Shown here: positions 16,865 to 26,484 of the stretch, piece by piece
Position numbering within the stretch: position 1 is the stretch's first letter
Layout: every line of letters begins with the position of its first letter
Assembly: GCF_900700375.1 (NCBI RefSeq)
Contig: NC_041722.1
Span: 5,998,967 to 6,062,966 of the forward strand
Source: Denticeps clupeoides
Lineage: Eukaryota; Chordata; Actinopteri; Clupeiformes; Denticipitidae
Reading direction: 5' to 3'
Length of the DNA stretch: 64,000 nucleotides
Notes under the pieces: generated by a model
What the model saw: only the letters and a program-made list of their open reading frames with translations
Databases searched by the model: none
Told to the model about the DNA's origin: nothing
Translations under genes and position numbers: made by a program

Positions 16865-17660
16865 TGAGAGATTTCTACTTTTTCCTAATTTACACAGTAT
16901 TAGGCGATTCTCTGGAAAATGAAACTAAAAAGATGGTAAAAAAATCTGTAATATTTGCATTTGTACTTGTCTTAATGTTTAAGATGGATACTCAGATAAT
17001 GTGGAACATCTTAATGGCAAAGAATTTGAAAAACCGAAGGTTTTGAAGATATTTAAAACATGGTTATCACAATGTAAACTATTTACTCATTTCAATGGAA
17101 TTCAAAGCAAATTGCTATCATAACCCAGACATTCGAAGTTCAGTTTATGTAGCAGTCAGTCAATATCGAGAAGGCCAGAACTGATGGTCAAATGATGATT
17201 TATTGAAGCCGTCCGTGTCATCAACCAACGTAAGAGCTAAGCAAGAGCAGATACCAATAATTACAATCACATCCCCCGTCATGCACAGCACCTTACGTTA
17301 GTATATTTCTTTCCCTTAGCATAACAAATCACGTCTTTTCTCACAAACATTACAAGATGCTCAAATATACTTTAGTCATAGTTACAAACCTTGTTCCCTT
17401 ATCAACTGATGCTAGATTTGTTGCTTTTAACTCTTTCGGTTGTCCTTCTCCTGCTTTACTTCGCGCCTTCTGTCTCACCTCAAGCTCAGTTCCGTTACCG
17501 TACTTCCGCTCACAAAGGGGTTATCAAAATAAGAGCGGGTAACATTACATTCATGTAAATCTTACGTTTTTTGGTCTTTACAGTTTATATATGTTGTACT
17601 GAAAAGTGCATCAGACTAAATATATTCATACAAAGCACCACATTTCAACTCTTAGTACAC
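16865..17660. other. Intergenic between acad10-like exon and LINE fragment
   Basis: AT-rich. 16860-17155 matches copy B (34268-34560). 17156-17572 ('cagtcagtcaatatcgagaa' onward) is absent from B, where 'gttcagtttatatatgttgt' joins the flanks, so about 0.4 kb is an insertion in A or a loss in B. No coding content was seen. Confidence 0.45.
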
Positions 17661-17665
17661 TTAAC

Positions 17666-18375
17666 AGGGACCAGACGGCAGTCGGCGAGGCAAAATCTCG
17701 AGTTTGGTGAGGCCATGGAGAAAGACTATCGACCGGCTCCAAAGAGTTTCTGGCAAACCATCCGACGCCTCAGGAGAAGAAGGCAGCAACTCGCTCACAC
17801 TTTACAGTGGGGATGGGGAGCTGCTGACGTCGACTGGGGCTATATTCGGGTGGTGGAAGGAATACTTTGAGGAGCTCCTCAATCCCACGGACACATATTC
17901 CAAGGAGGAAACAGGGCTGAGATACCTGGGTATGGACTGTTCAATCTCAGGGGCAAAATTTGCTGAGGTAGTCAAACAGCGACACAGCAGCGCAGCCCCA
18001 GGGGTGGATGAGATCCATCCTGGGTATCTCATGGCTATGGATGTTGTAGGGCTGTCATGGTTGACACGTCTCTGCAACATTGCGTGGACATCGGGGGCAG
18101 TTCCTGTGGAGTGGCAGACTGGGGTGGTGGTCCCCGTTTTTTAAGAAGGGGGACCAGAGGGTGTGTTCCATTTATAGGGGGATCACACTCCTCAGCCTCC
18201 CTGGAAAGATCTACTCCAAGGTACTGGAGAGGAGGGTCCAGTCGATAGTTGAACTTCAGATTGAGGTGGAGCATTGTGGTTGTCGTCCTGGCCATGGAAC
18301 TGTGGACCAGCTCTCCACCCGTCAACTCCATATCATCTGGATCAAACGGACCAGGGGAGTTGAGACCAACACCTA
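17666..18375 (+). mobile_element. Non-LTR retrotransposon (LINE) reverse-transcriptase fragment
   Basis: Open pieces in two frames give AAPGVDEIHPGYLMAMDVVG, LTRLCNIAWTSGAVPVEWQT, GVVVPVFKKGDQ (across a one-base shift) and YRGITLLSLPGKIYSKVLER, the start of a LINE reverse transcriptase with the conserved 'NYRGI.LL' block. It lacks the catalytic YADD-type region and 3' end, being cut off at about 18375. Only the second half is present in copy B (34614-34928). Clade not assigned. Confidence 0.8.
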
Positions 18376-18452
18376 GAGAGGAACGGGATAAAGAGCAAAA
18401 TCAGCATTAAAAAACAATCTAATTACAAAAATAAAAAACGACAGACACAAAC

Positions 18453-18520
18453 CTTCATCAGATGAGGGATCTGAAGCAAATGAAGGAATCTTCACAAGCT
18501 GAGCTTTTTTCTGCTGGGGT

Positions 18521-18571
<51 letters not shown>

Positions 18572-18817
18572 CACATTGACTAAAAAGAGAAAAATAAGCA
18601 TGAACTATTATATAAAAAGCCAATACCATAAGATAGCAGAGAGCACGAGGATAATAGCTTATTAAAGCGTTTAGAAAGTGCACCTGTTCATGTTCATGGA
18701 CAAATTAGTCACGGGGGACATCACGTCCGCGGGTCCTGTGGGGGAGAACAGCGAGACCTCAGGGAATCCGAGTCTTCGGCCAGGCTGGAGGTGATGGCTG
18801 TCCGGGCTGAAGTCCAT
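18453..18817 (-). pseudogene. cdc25-like 5' fragment (unit A1): exon 1 plus a second exon
   Basis: Minus strand. Exon 1 (18817-18684) starts MDFSPDSHHLQPGRRLGFPE and contains MSPVTNLSMNMN, matching the CDC25 N-terminal 'LSPVTNLTVTM' motif. It lacks the VKTLFF segment seen in the other units. Exon 2 (18579-18453) starts SQCDPP and ends KKAQLVKIPSFASDPSSDE before a gtttgt donor. It is interrupted by a run of 50 C (minus strand), which would encode polyproline. No further cdc25 exons follow on this side; LINE sequence does. The matching unit B1 (34973-35335) lacks the homopolymer. Probably a non-functional partial copy of the larger unit at 20438-22090. Confidence 0.6.
18521..18570 (+). repeat. 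(G)50 homopolymer
   Basis: Fifty G in a row follow 'ctgctggggt'. The same site in copy B has only 'cttggggggttc'. It lies inside the second exon of the partial cdc25-like unit A1. Such a tract can form G-quadruplexes and is also a common place for assembly error. Confidence 0.95.
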
Positions 18818-18819
18818 AT

Positions 18820-20055
18820 TCAATCTGCCGCTATGCGCAGTGTCCCCAAAAAATGGGATTACAACACAATCAGTGGCAAATTCCTGTGAATTATCAGACA
18901 GGCTATCGATTTATCTTAACAGCGCACTGGCGGTTAAGACATTTTTAATATGTCGTTAATTAGCCATTCAATCTCAAGTGCCATGGTTTTAGGGCATAAA
19001 CAGTTATCTGGAGATGATATCTTGAAGCTTGGCACAACCCAAGTTATGAGCCTGGTACAGATGAGTTATTCAATCATTTTACCTTATATTCATTTATCAG
19101 ATTCTTTAAACCAAAATAGTTTATATAGGAGGAATAAGACTTTTCTTCAGGACAAAGGGGGAAATTTAAGACCAGTGAGGATCTGAAAATGGTGACTGTA
19201 ACTAATTGGGAACGTTTCTGTAATGATAATAATAAAATAACTCAAAGCTATGTTAACCAGAGGGCTTCTTTCAGCTTAAAATGATTTACAGCTAAGGTGA
19301 TACAATCTTCTTACATTTGGTCCCAATCAACTGTTTTCATTGAAATTGGCATTTTTAATTTAGTTTAAAACTGAACTTCACCAAATGAAACAGAAACACT
19401 TCTCAGACTGTTCATGTCATGCAGTTTAATACCTTGTTATTACAGTCCTTCAAGCAAGCGCTGCAGGTTCTGTTTATTAGTTATGGTATGACTGTGTGTG
19501 TGTGTGTTAAACCTGCCAAATGCTAGCAAAACCAGCTTTCTAGAATGTTTCTTTTTCTTTTTTTTCTACCTTGTATCATTTACCTTACTTAGTCCACCTC
19601 TTAGACATGCGTTTGTGTATAAAGTTGTGGGAAAATTGACATTTTCAGCAACATTCTATTATCAATTGTAATAATTATATCGTTTTTGTTTTTTTTAACA
19701 CACACTCATTGTTTTATGAGCAATAAATGAACAAGACAAGGTTTTAAAATCCCTATATCCCCAGGGGGAGCGGTTGGTAAATGTTCCCACTCAGAATAAA
19801 CTCGGGAATGTGAGTTGCTCTCTCTCATACACACCACAAGGGCACAATTTGAAAAGACTGAGGGGATGTAAAAGACAACTGTTCTATTAGGCTATAAACA
19901 CACTTTGTATTAACTTTTAAAATAGAGAAACTGAAATGACTTAAGATGCTCAGAAGTATTTTATTCTCCTCCTTCACATTACATTACATTACACATTACA
20001 TATTACATGCAGTCCTGCTGTGTTGCTCCAGATTCCCACCCCCCACACATCTAGC
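18820..20055. other. Intergenic between cdc25-like units (copy A)
   Basis: No gene recognised. 18890-19700 has no counterpart in copy B, where a LINE and an hAT element occupy the interval. 19700-20055 ('actcattgttttatgagcaa') matches copy B from about 37770. A short GT run lies near 19495. Confidence 0.5.
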
Positions 20056-20056
20056 A

Positions 20057-20250
20057 AGGGGTGGTAGTAGCCTAGTGGGTAACACACTCGTCTATGAACC
20101 AGAAGTGGGTTCAAATCCCACTTACTACCATTGTGTCCCTGAGAAAGACACTTAACCCTAAGTTGCTCCAGGGGGGACTATGCCTGTAAATACTGATTGT
20201 AAGTCGCTCTGGTTAAGGGCGTCTCATAAATGCTGTAAATGTAAATGTAA
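20057..20250 (+). mobile_element. tRNA-derived SINE (family 2) with L2-type tail
   Basis: Head 'ggtggtagtagcctagtggg' with a degraded B box 'gggttcaaatccc', body 'acttaaccctaagttgctcc' and tail 'gtaagtcgctctggttaagg' ending in (TGTAAA)n. The tail is nearly the same as the 3' end of the L2 LINE fragment at 59758-59815, as expected if the SINE borrows the L2 reverse transcriptase. It is shared with copy B (38138-38335). Confidence 0.85.
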
Positions 20251-20437
20251 AGGGTATATAAGGTATATATAAAAAAATATAACAATATAGGTCACAAAAC
20301 AATATAGGTTTTGCGAGGAAAAACTATATACAGAATTTTTACCACTGAGGCACCATCCGAATCTATTGTCAATTTAAGTGCTTATGTAAAAAAAAAAAAA
20401 AAAAAAAAGCTTAGAAGGCAGAAAGTCATGGAGGTGC

Positions 20438-21484
20438 TCAGGTCTTCTTGAGGCGGCTGCTCCTCAGCCCAGGCCCGGCTCTTCTGATGCGATTTCCGAT
20501 CTTCCTCCCTTCCTGAGAAGTATCTGCTCTTCCCATTCAAATTCGGAAAAGGCCACGTCGTTGACAGCGAATCACACGCTACAGTCCAGGAGGACAAAGA
20601 TGTAGAGTCAGATTCTACAGAGGATTCAAAAGAATCAAACAGTAAAGAATCAAATTGTGTCTCACCGATCCAGGACCTTTCGCTGGTTTATTAGTCACTA
20701 CTGGAGCAGTAAAGAGACTGGCCATTCCCACTGGAACATTGGCATCAATCTGAATTTTAAGGATTACACAGAACTGTTTTAGTATGAAACATTAAACTGT
20801 CATGGTAACAAACACTGACATGCAAACAATAACAGCTATGAATAAAATAATAGTGAACTCTTTGATCTTTGAACCTGAGACAAGAAAATAAATAAATAGA
20901 TAGATATATGAGTCCATTATGGGGAGGGATTGAGGATCTGTAGTTACAGAGTAGATATATATTACTTACAGTTTGAGAGGGTCTGACTTCATGCACCATT
21001 GGGATGTAAGTATCAGCTGAGATCCTCGTCCTCTTTTCTCTGACATGTGGACTCTCATCTGGTGGCGCCCTTCTTTTTAATTGAGACCGTCCCTGAAGAC
21101 TGGACGTTGAGGGAGAGCAGAAAAGCCCACATGGTTGACCGCGAATCACAGGCTACAGTCCAGGAGGACAAAGATGTAGAGTCAGAATCTACAGAATCTA
21201 CAGAATCAAACGAATCAAACAGTAAAGAATCAAATCGTGTCTCACCGATCCAGGACCTTCAGCTGGTTCATCAGTCACTACTGGAGCAGTAAGGACACTG
21301 GCCATTCCCACTGGAACGTTGGAGTCAATCTGAAGAATTAAATGTCATTTTAAGGATTACACAGAACTGTTTTAGTATGAAACATTAAACTGTCATGGTA
21401 GCAAACACTGACATACAAACAATAACAGCTATGAATAAAATAATAGTGAACTCTTTGACCTTTGCACCTGAGACAAGAAAATAA

Positions 21485-21566
<82 letters not shown>

Positions 21567-22090
21567 GAGTCCATTATGGGGAGGGATTGAGGATCTGTAG
21601 TTACAGAGTAGAGTTATATATTACTTACAGTTTGGGAGGGTCTGACTTCATGCACCAATGGGATGTATGTATCAGCTGACATCCTCCTGCTCTTTTCACT
21701 GACAGGTGGACTCTCATCTGGTGGCGCCCTTCTTTTTAATTGAGACCGTCCCTGAATACTGGACATTGAGGGAATCTTCAGCTTGGGCGGTTCACATTGA
21801 CTGTAAAGAGAAAAAGAAGCATTAACTTTTATATGAAAAGCCAATAAGACAGCAGACAACACGAGGATAACGGCTTATTAAAGAGTTTAGAAACTGTACC
21901 TTCCGAGACCTGCCAGGTTGTTCATGTTTATGCACAATTTATTCACGGGGGACAGCACGTCCGAGGGTCCAGCGGGGGAGAAGAACAGAGTCTTCACACA
22001 ATTGGAGCCCGTGGACACCAAATCCGGCAGCGAGACCTGAGCGAGTCTTCGGCCAGGCTGGGGGTGAAGGCTGTCCGGGCTGAAGTCCAT
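20438..22090 (-). CDS. cdc25-derived gene lacking the phosphatase domain (unit A2)
   Basis: Six minus-strand exons: 22090-21900, 21800-21629, 21329-21246, 21152-20970, 20749-20666 and 20578 on. All have GT-AG borders and compatible phases (191, 172, 84, 183, 84 nt), giving about 251 codons ending GLFRI-stop. Exon 1 (VKTLFFSPAGPSDVLSPV ... MNNLAGLG, then S from the junction) matches the CDC25A N-terminus (VVKALF..., LSPVTNLTVTM, LQGLGS). Exons 3 and 5 (VPVGMASVLTAPVV) match CMASLWTAPLV. Exons 2 and 4 (QGRSQLKRRAPPDES) match the SVLKRPERSQEES region. CDC25 proteins activate cyclin-dependent kinases by removing inhibitory phosphates, but the catalytic HCEFSSERGPR block is absent. Exon 6 fuses the start of an exon-4-like sequence to the CDC25 terminal exon (KSRAWAEE, SRLKKT-stop), which is read out of frame. 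It may be an expressed regulatory fragment or a young relic. Confidence 0.7.
21485..21567 (+). repeat. (GATA)n microsatellite
   Basis: About twenty GATA units lie in the intron between exons 2 and 3 of unit A2. The tandem sister intron (20888-20910) and copy B (39293-39303) have only two or three units, so the expansion is recent and specific to this site. Confidence 0.97.
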
Positions 22091-22419
22091 ATTTGCCCGC
22101 TATGCGCAGTGTCCCCAAAAATGTTTAATCAGGATTAATCGGTGACAAACTCCTGTGAATTTGCAAATCGCACTGGCGACGAACACGGACACGGAGTAAG
22201 CACGCTAACGGTCCCGATTGCAAAGCAGTTGAAATGTTTCAAATTAATAATTAAAAAGACATCTTCATTTGTCTTCCTCCTTCCTTCGGCTGTCAGAAAG
22301 CTGCCGCCAAACGCGCACTCTCTCTGACCCTCGGGATCCACTGTGGGGGAGAAAAACTCGAGTATGGATGTCAGCCAGTTTGTATCTATGTCGAAACCAA
22401 GGCAACCAGAAGCGTCAAA

Positions 22420-22605
22420 CCTTTGACCAATAGCAGACACTGTTATTATCTCCTCAACCAATCACAACCAAGGCGGAGGGGTGACATACAGAATCGACAT
22501 CCAATCAGAAGCGGGTCAGTGACAGCCATTATCCAATCAACCTGGAGCTGAAGGGTGGGTGCAGAAAAATCCGCGTAAAAAAATGGCAGATTTTCCCGCG
22601 GAACG
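22420..22605 (-). promoter_or_regulatory. Cell-cycle-type promoter of unit A2 (CCAAT x4, E2F site)
   Basis: Upstream of the minus-strand ATG at 22090, four CCAAT boxes lie at 22427, 22458, 22501 and 22533 (spacings 31, 43, 32). An E2F consensus TTTCCCGC lies at 22592-22599. Several NF-Y (CCAAT) boxes about 32 bases apart are typical of G2/M genes such as the CDC25 and cyclin B family, and E2F sites occur in CDC25A promoters. A GT-less, CpG-rich stretch covers the region. The CCAAT boxes read on the plus strand, which NF-Y tolerates. Confidence 0.65.
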
Positions 22606-22964
22606 TTTCAAGCTGCGACTGGACCACCCCCGACTAAAGCCCGTCAGCCAACAGACGTGCGAGTTTTCGTTGCGGAAACGTGCCATTTAAACACGACACG
22701 CCGTATTTTAAGATTCGCTATACATTACATTTAATTTCACAATGGCTGGGCAGGATACAGTTAGAAGAATCGTTTTGTTAATATACATATAGGCAAATGA
22801 TTTCCAACTTTTGGAAAAAGTTGCATACTAACCTGTGTGTGTCTTCTGTTTATCAGAGTATTGAGTACATGAGTATCATATTTTAAACAGAAAATCTGCC
22901 CACCGTGTTTCACTGATCACGAACACCCTCCTCCTGGATAGGTCACACTTGTATAAAAAATGAA

Positions 22965-23112
22965 TACATTTTTTTCGTCTAGCACTTAACAATTCCCTAG
23001 CATGTTCTATTCCTGACAAGTTAGGCCTTATCAGGGCTCTTAGTTTTGTAACTCAAAATCTATAGAAACCGAATGAGGAATGCCAAGTCTGCCAAGTAAA
23101 GTAACGAAAAGA
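22965..23112 (+). mobile_element. L2 LINE 3'-end fragment
   Basis: 'tcgtctagcacttaacaatt', 'gccttatcagggctcttagt' and 'tctatagaaaccgaatgagg' match the 3' region of the L2 element at 51165-51290, ending in an AAGTAAAGTAA-type repeat. The ATG at 23080 that opens the longest frame here lies in this LINE tail and is not a gene start. Part is shared with copy B (40825-40935). Confidence 0.7.
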
Positions 23113-23167
23113 AAAGAACGTTTTAACTCCATCTCGGCCGCAGACAACGTCAGAGACGGGGAGGTGA

Positions 23168-23372
23168 CAGCGCGTCAGGGGGGTGGGGACAGCTGGCCGC
23201 GTCGTCACCCCGCTCCTTCACTCCTCCGACGCGCTGCTCCTGCGCTGCTGCACGGACCGAATCGCCTACAACGAACCTGGATTCATTACACGTGCCGAGA
23301 TGCAGATCTCTTATTCAGGAAACGCCACGCAGCAGAACATCACGCTGCCGACTGAAGACTGGACCCCAGTAG
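23168..23372 (+). pseudogene. tmem116: tmem116-like first coding exon, copy A (later exons missing)
   Basis: The frame RVVTPLLHSSDALLLRCCTD ... TRAEMQISYSGNATQQNITL, then PTEDWTPVG, ends at a donor (g|gttatt). The two N-glycosylation sequons (NAT, NIT) suit an extracellular N-terminus. The link to tmem116 is by position and phase: in copy B the following exons (41527 on) give VFSGIQMIMAILSAIGDGSI, which matches human TMEM116 before SIIIYATFQNL. No in-frame ATG was found in the exon, so the real start is unknown and may be in another exon. Exons 2-4 are absent from copy A, so the gene is truncated here. TMEM116 is a multi-pass membrane protein of unclear function. Confidence 0.5.
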
Positions 23373-23743
23373 GTTATTGTTTCTTTCCCTATAAAATGAT
23401 ATAAAATGATGCTCTCAGCTTCCATAAACTTCTGATTAAATTTTTTTGTTCAAAAAGTATTTCAGATGAATCTAACACTTAAACATGCACATGCAAACAC
23501 ACTGTATTTATATTTGTAACATTTGAATACAGTTCAGCAACATACATCACACAACCTGACGACCAGGTTTTACAGTGCTTAAAAATGGGATATATCACAA
23601 ATAAGAGAACAGAAAATTCTGGCAGTTTGTCCATATTTAGATAGTCATGTTGACCAGAACAAGGCAAATGTATTTAAATGTAATGCATTTAAAACTCTAA
23701 AAGTACACATGCCTCACCTGGAGCAAAGTATCTTTAATGTTGT

Positions 23744-23815
23744 GGAGGTATAGCTCAGTGGTAGAGCATTTTACTGCAGATGAAGAGGTCCCAAGTTCAA
23801 ATCCTGGTGCCCCCT
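23744..23815 (+). tRNA. tRNA-Cys(GCA)-like gene, degenerate
   Basis: The cloverleaf of tRNA-Cys can be read: A box 'tagctcagtggtagagca', anticodon loop CTGCAGA with GCA, B box 'agttcaaatcc'. The acceptor stem has an A-C mismatch at its third pair, the T stem has an A-C mismatch, and the anticodon stem has a G-U pair. It is absent from the matching interval of copy B. Probably a tRNA pseudogene or retroposed copy; it is directly followed by a SINE. Confidence 0.65.
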
Positions 23816-23835
23816 GTAATAGTGCATTCATTCTT

Positions 23836-24064
23836 GGGGCAGTGGTGGCCTAGCGGTTAAGGAAGCGGCCCCTTAATCAGAAGGTTGCCAGTTCGAATCC
23901 CGATCCGCCAAGGTGCCACTGAGCAAAGCACCATCCCCACATACTGTCATGGCTGCCCACTGCTCACTCAGGGTGATGGGATAAATGCAGAGGACAAATT
24001 TCACTGTGTGCACCATGTGCTGTGCTGCTGGGACAATCAATGTGACAATCCCTTCACTTCACTT
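23836..24064 (+). mobile_element. SINE family 1, near full length
   Basis: Head 'ggggcagtggtggcctagcg', intact B box 'agttcgaatcccgatccgcc', body and '(TTCACTTCACTT)' tail. It is absent from copy B, so it inserted after the duplication or was lost there. Confidence 0.88.
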
Positions 24065-24825
24065 CATTCTGCTATTATTCCATATGATTGAGTGACATGG
24101 GAGCAATGCTTGAAATTCTTGTTTACATGTTCACATTCTGTGTATCCCAGTGATGCCATGGTTTGTGTTAAGTGAGGTATGATGATAGATGACTTGTCTG
24201 TTGTTCATGCTTTGCACATTGCATCTGTAAAAATGAGAAATATTGCATAGTTCATAAATAATTTGTCATTTAATGTATTGCTAAAGCAACACCCTCTCCA
24301 GACTACCTGATTTATAAATTAAGCACTGGCCATGTCTTACGGTCTGTTTTTTCTCTACTTTACCCATACTTTAAAATAGTATCCAATTTTTGTCAACGTG
24401 AACACTGAAAACGGTTTGTATCATAAATTAGACAACAGAAAACTGGTGACGGTTTGTCAAAGTTTAGAACACAGATTTATGATATGCTGACAAGAGCTTT
24501 GAATTGATGAAGCATCTCTGTTAATAATCATCAAATTGCATCACCATACTCACTTGTTCCTAACAAAAATACAGGTGGTACAGAGGTGATATTCGGAAGA
24601 GACTTTTGCAAAACTGGATTGATGCCTACACACGAAGCCCATTTATACAAAGGAATGCAAGTCATAATATCAAAATTTCAGTGCGTTGCATGACGTTTCC
24701 TTTCTGCATTGACCTGCAGAGCTTCAGCGCCCCCTCTGTCTTCCAGACTACATGTTTTAGTGATTAAGGAATGGGCAGATGCTTATATGGCATTCCATAA
24801 CGTGAAGAAAGAACATGAGAAGACT

Positions 24826-24955
24826 TGACTTTACTTTACTTTACTTGGCAGATGCTTTTGTCCAAAGTGACTTACAAGAGGAAGACACCAGCAATTCTCA
24901 TTCGGTTTCCATAGATTTTGAGTAAAAAAAAAGAGCCCTGATAATAGAACACCAG
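24826..24955 (-). mobile_element. L2 LINE 3'-tail fragment
   Basis: 'tttactttacttggcagatg' and 'ccaaagtgacttacaagagg' are the reverse of the L2 3' end 'gtaagtcgctttggataaaa ... taaagtaaag' at 51290-51340. Copy B lacks it (direct join at 45035-45045), so it is private to copy A. Confidence 0.7.
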
Positions 24956-25439
24956 CATAAAGACAAAATTTACAGAAACGTCCTTATAGGTGATGTTCTG
25001 CCTAGATTTTGTGAGTGTGAAAAGAGAGGCTGGAAATTGTGGCCAAATATAATCAAATATATGAGGCGAAACATTAAAAAATGTGAAGGTGTGGATTCAG
25101 TCTTTAATAAGATGAAAATAATGTTTTCTGTTTTTATATAGTGCTTAAATATGGGATGTATGACAGATAAGAGAACAGAAAATTTCTTACTGAAAATCTC
25201 TCTCAGTTTGTCCATATTTATATAAAGTTATGCTGACAAGAACAAGGCACATGTTTCAGGCTTCATTATCTATTAAATAGATTCATAAATGAATCCTTGC
25301 ATTATTGCACCACCTACCAACATGCTCCTTAGAATCAGTATCATGCTCCTTAGAAAGAATACAGAAGTAATCTTTCAATCTAGAATTATTGCACAAGTTC
25401 ACGGCATTCCATAAATGTAAGTGTCTATTTCGGGAATCA

Positions 25440-25640
25440 CAGGAAAATAAACTGTACTAGTAACAGGAAAGTTGCGGGTTCAAATCCCGATCTGCCAATG
25501 TGCCACTGAGGTCCCCTTTATCAAGGTACCGTCCCCACCCCTTTCATGGCCGCCCACTGCTCACCAAGGGTTAAATGCAGAGGACACAGTGCTTGCTTAG
25601 TCTTTATCACAATGAAAAAAACAATCACTTTTATGTTCAC
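25440..25640 (+). mobile_element. Degraded SINE family 1
   Basis: 'gcgggttcaaatcccgatct' and 'gtgccactgaggtccccttt' show the SINE B box and body; the head has decayed. Shared with copy B (45330-45510). Confidence 0.65.
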
Positions 25641-26484
25641 TTTTTGCATGTAGTGCCCTGTCCCATCAGTAATGCATGGAAGTGTCAGTTACTATCTTAC
25701 AAATAAATAGTGTAGAAACAAGATTGATGTTTTATGATATAGAGGATCCAATCCTGACATGATTATTGTCATTGGAATGATGGATATTGTTTATGTTAAA
25801 ATTATTGTGGAAGGATCTACCTTTTGTTCTTACCACAACACCCATTTCTCGTGTTAGACAATTTTTATTGTCACTCTTTTTAACACTCTGACCTTCTGCA
25901 GAAGCATGTAACAAAAATAAATGCAGAAAATATCAGAGTTGACCATTATCCACTGTCAATACTGCAGTTAAGTGGAGTTATTAGGAATAATAGTAACACA
26001 GCATTTAAAAACACAGCACCTGTGAACTTCCAAGCATCTATTAGTCCATTTATATAGAGAAAATACAGATAATCATACTGTGTGAAAGATTACAAAGTAG
26101 GAATCAGCGATGTCTTATTCCATATGATTGAGTAACATGAGAGCATTTCATGCTTGAAATGACTGTTTACAGCTACACATTCTATACAATCCAGTGACAA
26201 CCCAGTGGTTTGTGTTAAGAGTGTCACGTATATAGTGTGGATAAGGGCGTCTGATAAATGGTGCAAATGTATAATGAAGACGACTAGTAATTGTGAAAGA
26301 AGCAACACTACACGGGTTGCTGGACATGGCGAGGAAGGAGGACGCATACGCACAGTGTCACCAGGCAGAGGTTTTATTACATGATGCACACAACGTCCGG
26401 AGTAGCCCCTTCCAAACCAGATCCTGACAGATTGCACTTTTAGTGATTAAGCACATTGAAATGTTACTTTTTCTATGAAATGTT

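Larger units (their letters stand above)
24065..26470. other. Low-copy flank unit downstream of the Cys-rich gene (copy A)
   Basis: No gene. Blocks such as 'actacctgatttataaatta' and 'agagaacagaaaactggtga' recur in copy B (44090-46400) and in a third place at 53560-56050. An L2 tail fragment (24826-24955, minus) and a degraded SINE (25440-25640) are embedded. Confidence 0.55.

Noticed and set aside
18492-18683. Polyproline open frame
   Set aside because: Produced by the (G)50 homopolymer read on the minus strand; the matching unit B1 shows no such tract.
21047-21292. Glu/Ser-rich plus-strand frame (ESESTESTESNESNSK)
   Set aside because: It lies opposite the cdc25-like exons and introns, is bounded by their splice sites in reverse, and has no homology of its own.
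21485-21567. Regular repeats resembling a CRISPR-like array
   Set aside because: Simple GATA units without spacers in a vertebrate genome; it is a microsatellite.
22135-22461. 108-codon minus-strand frame upstream of unit A2
   Set aside because: It overlaps the CCAAT/E2F promoter and has no recognisable domain; it is conserved in B only because the promoter is.
23080-23355. 91-codon frame starting MPSLPSKVTKRKERF
   Set aside because: Its ATG lies in an L2 LINE tail and its frame differs from the tmem116-like exon frame downstream.
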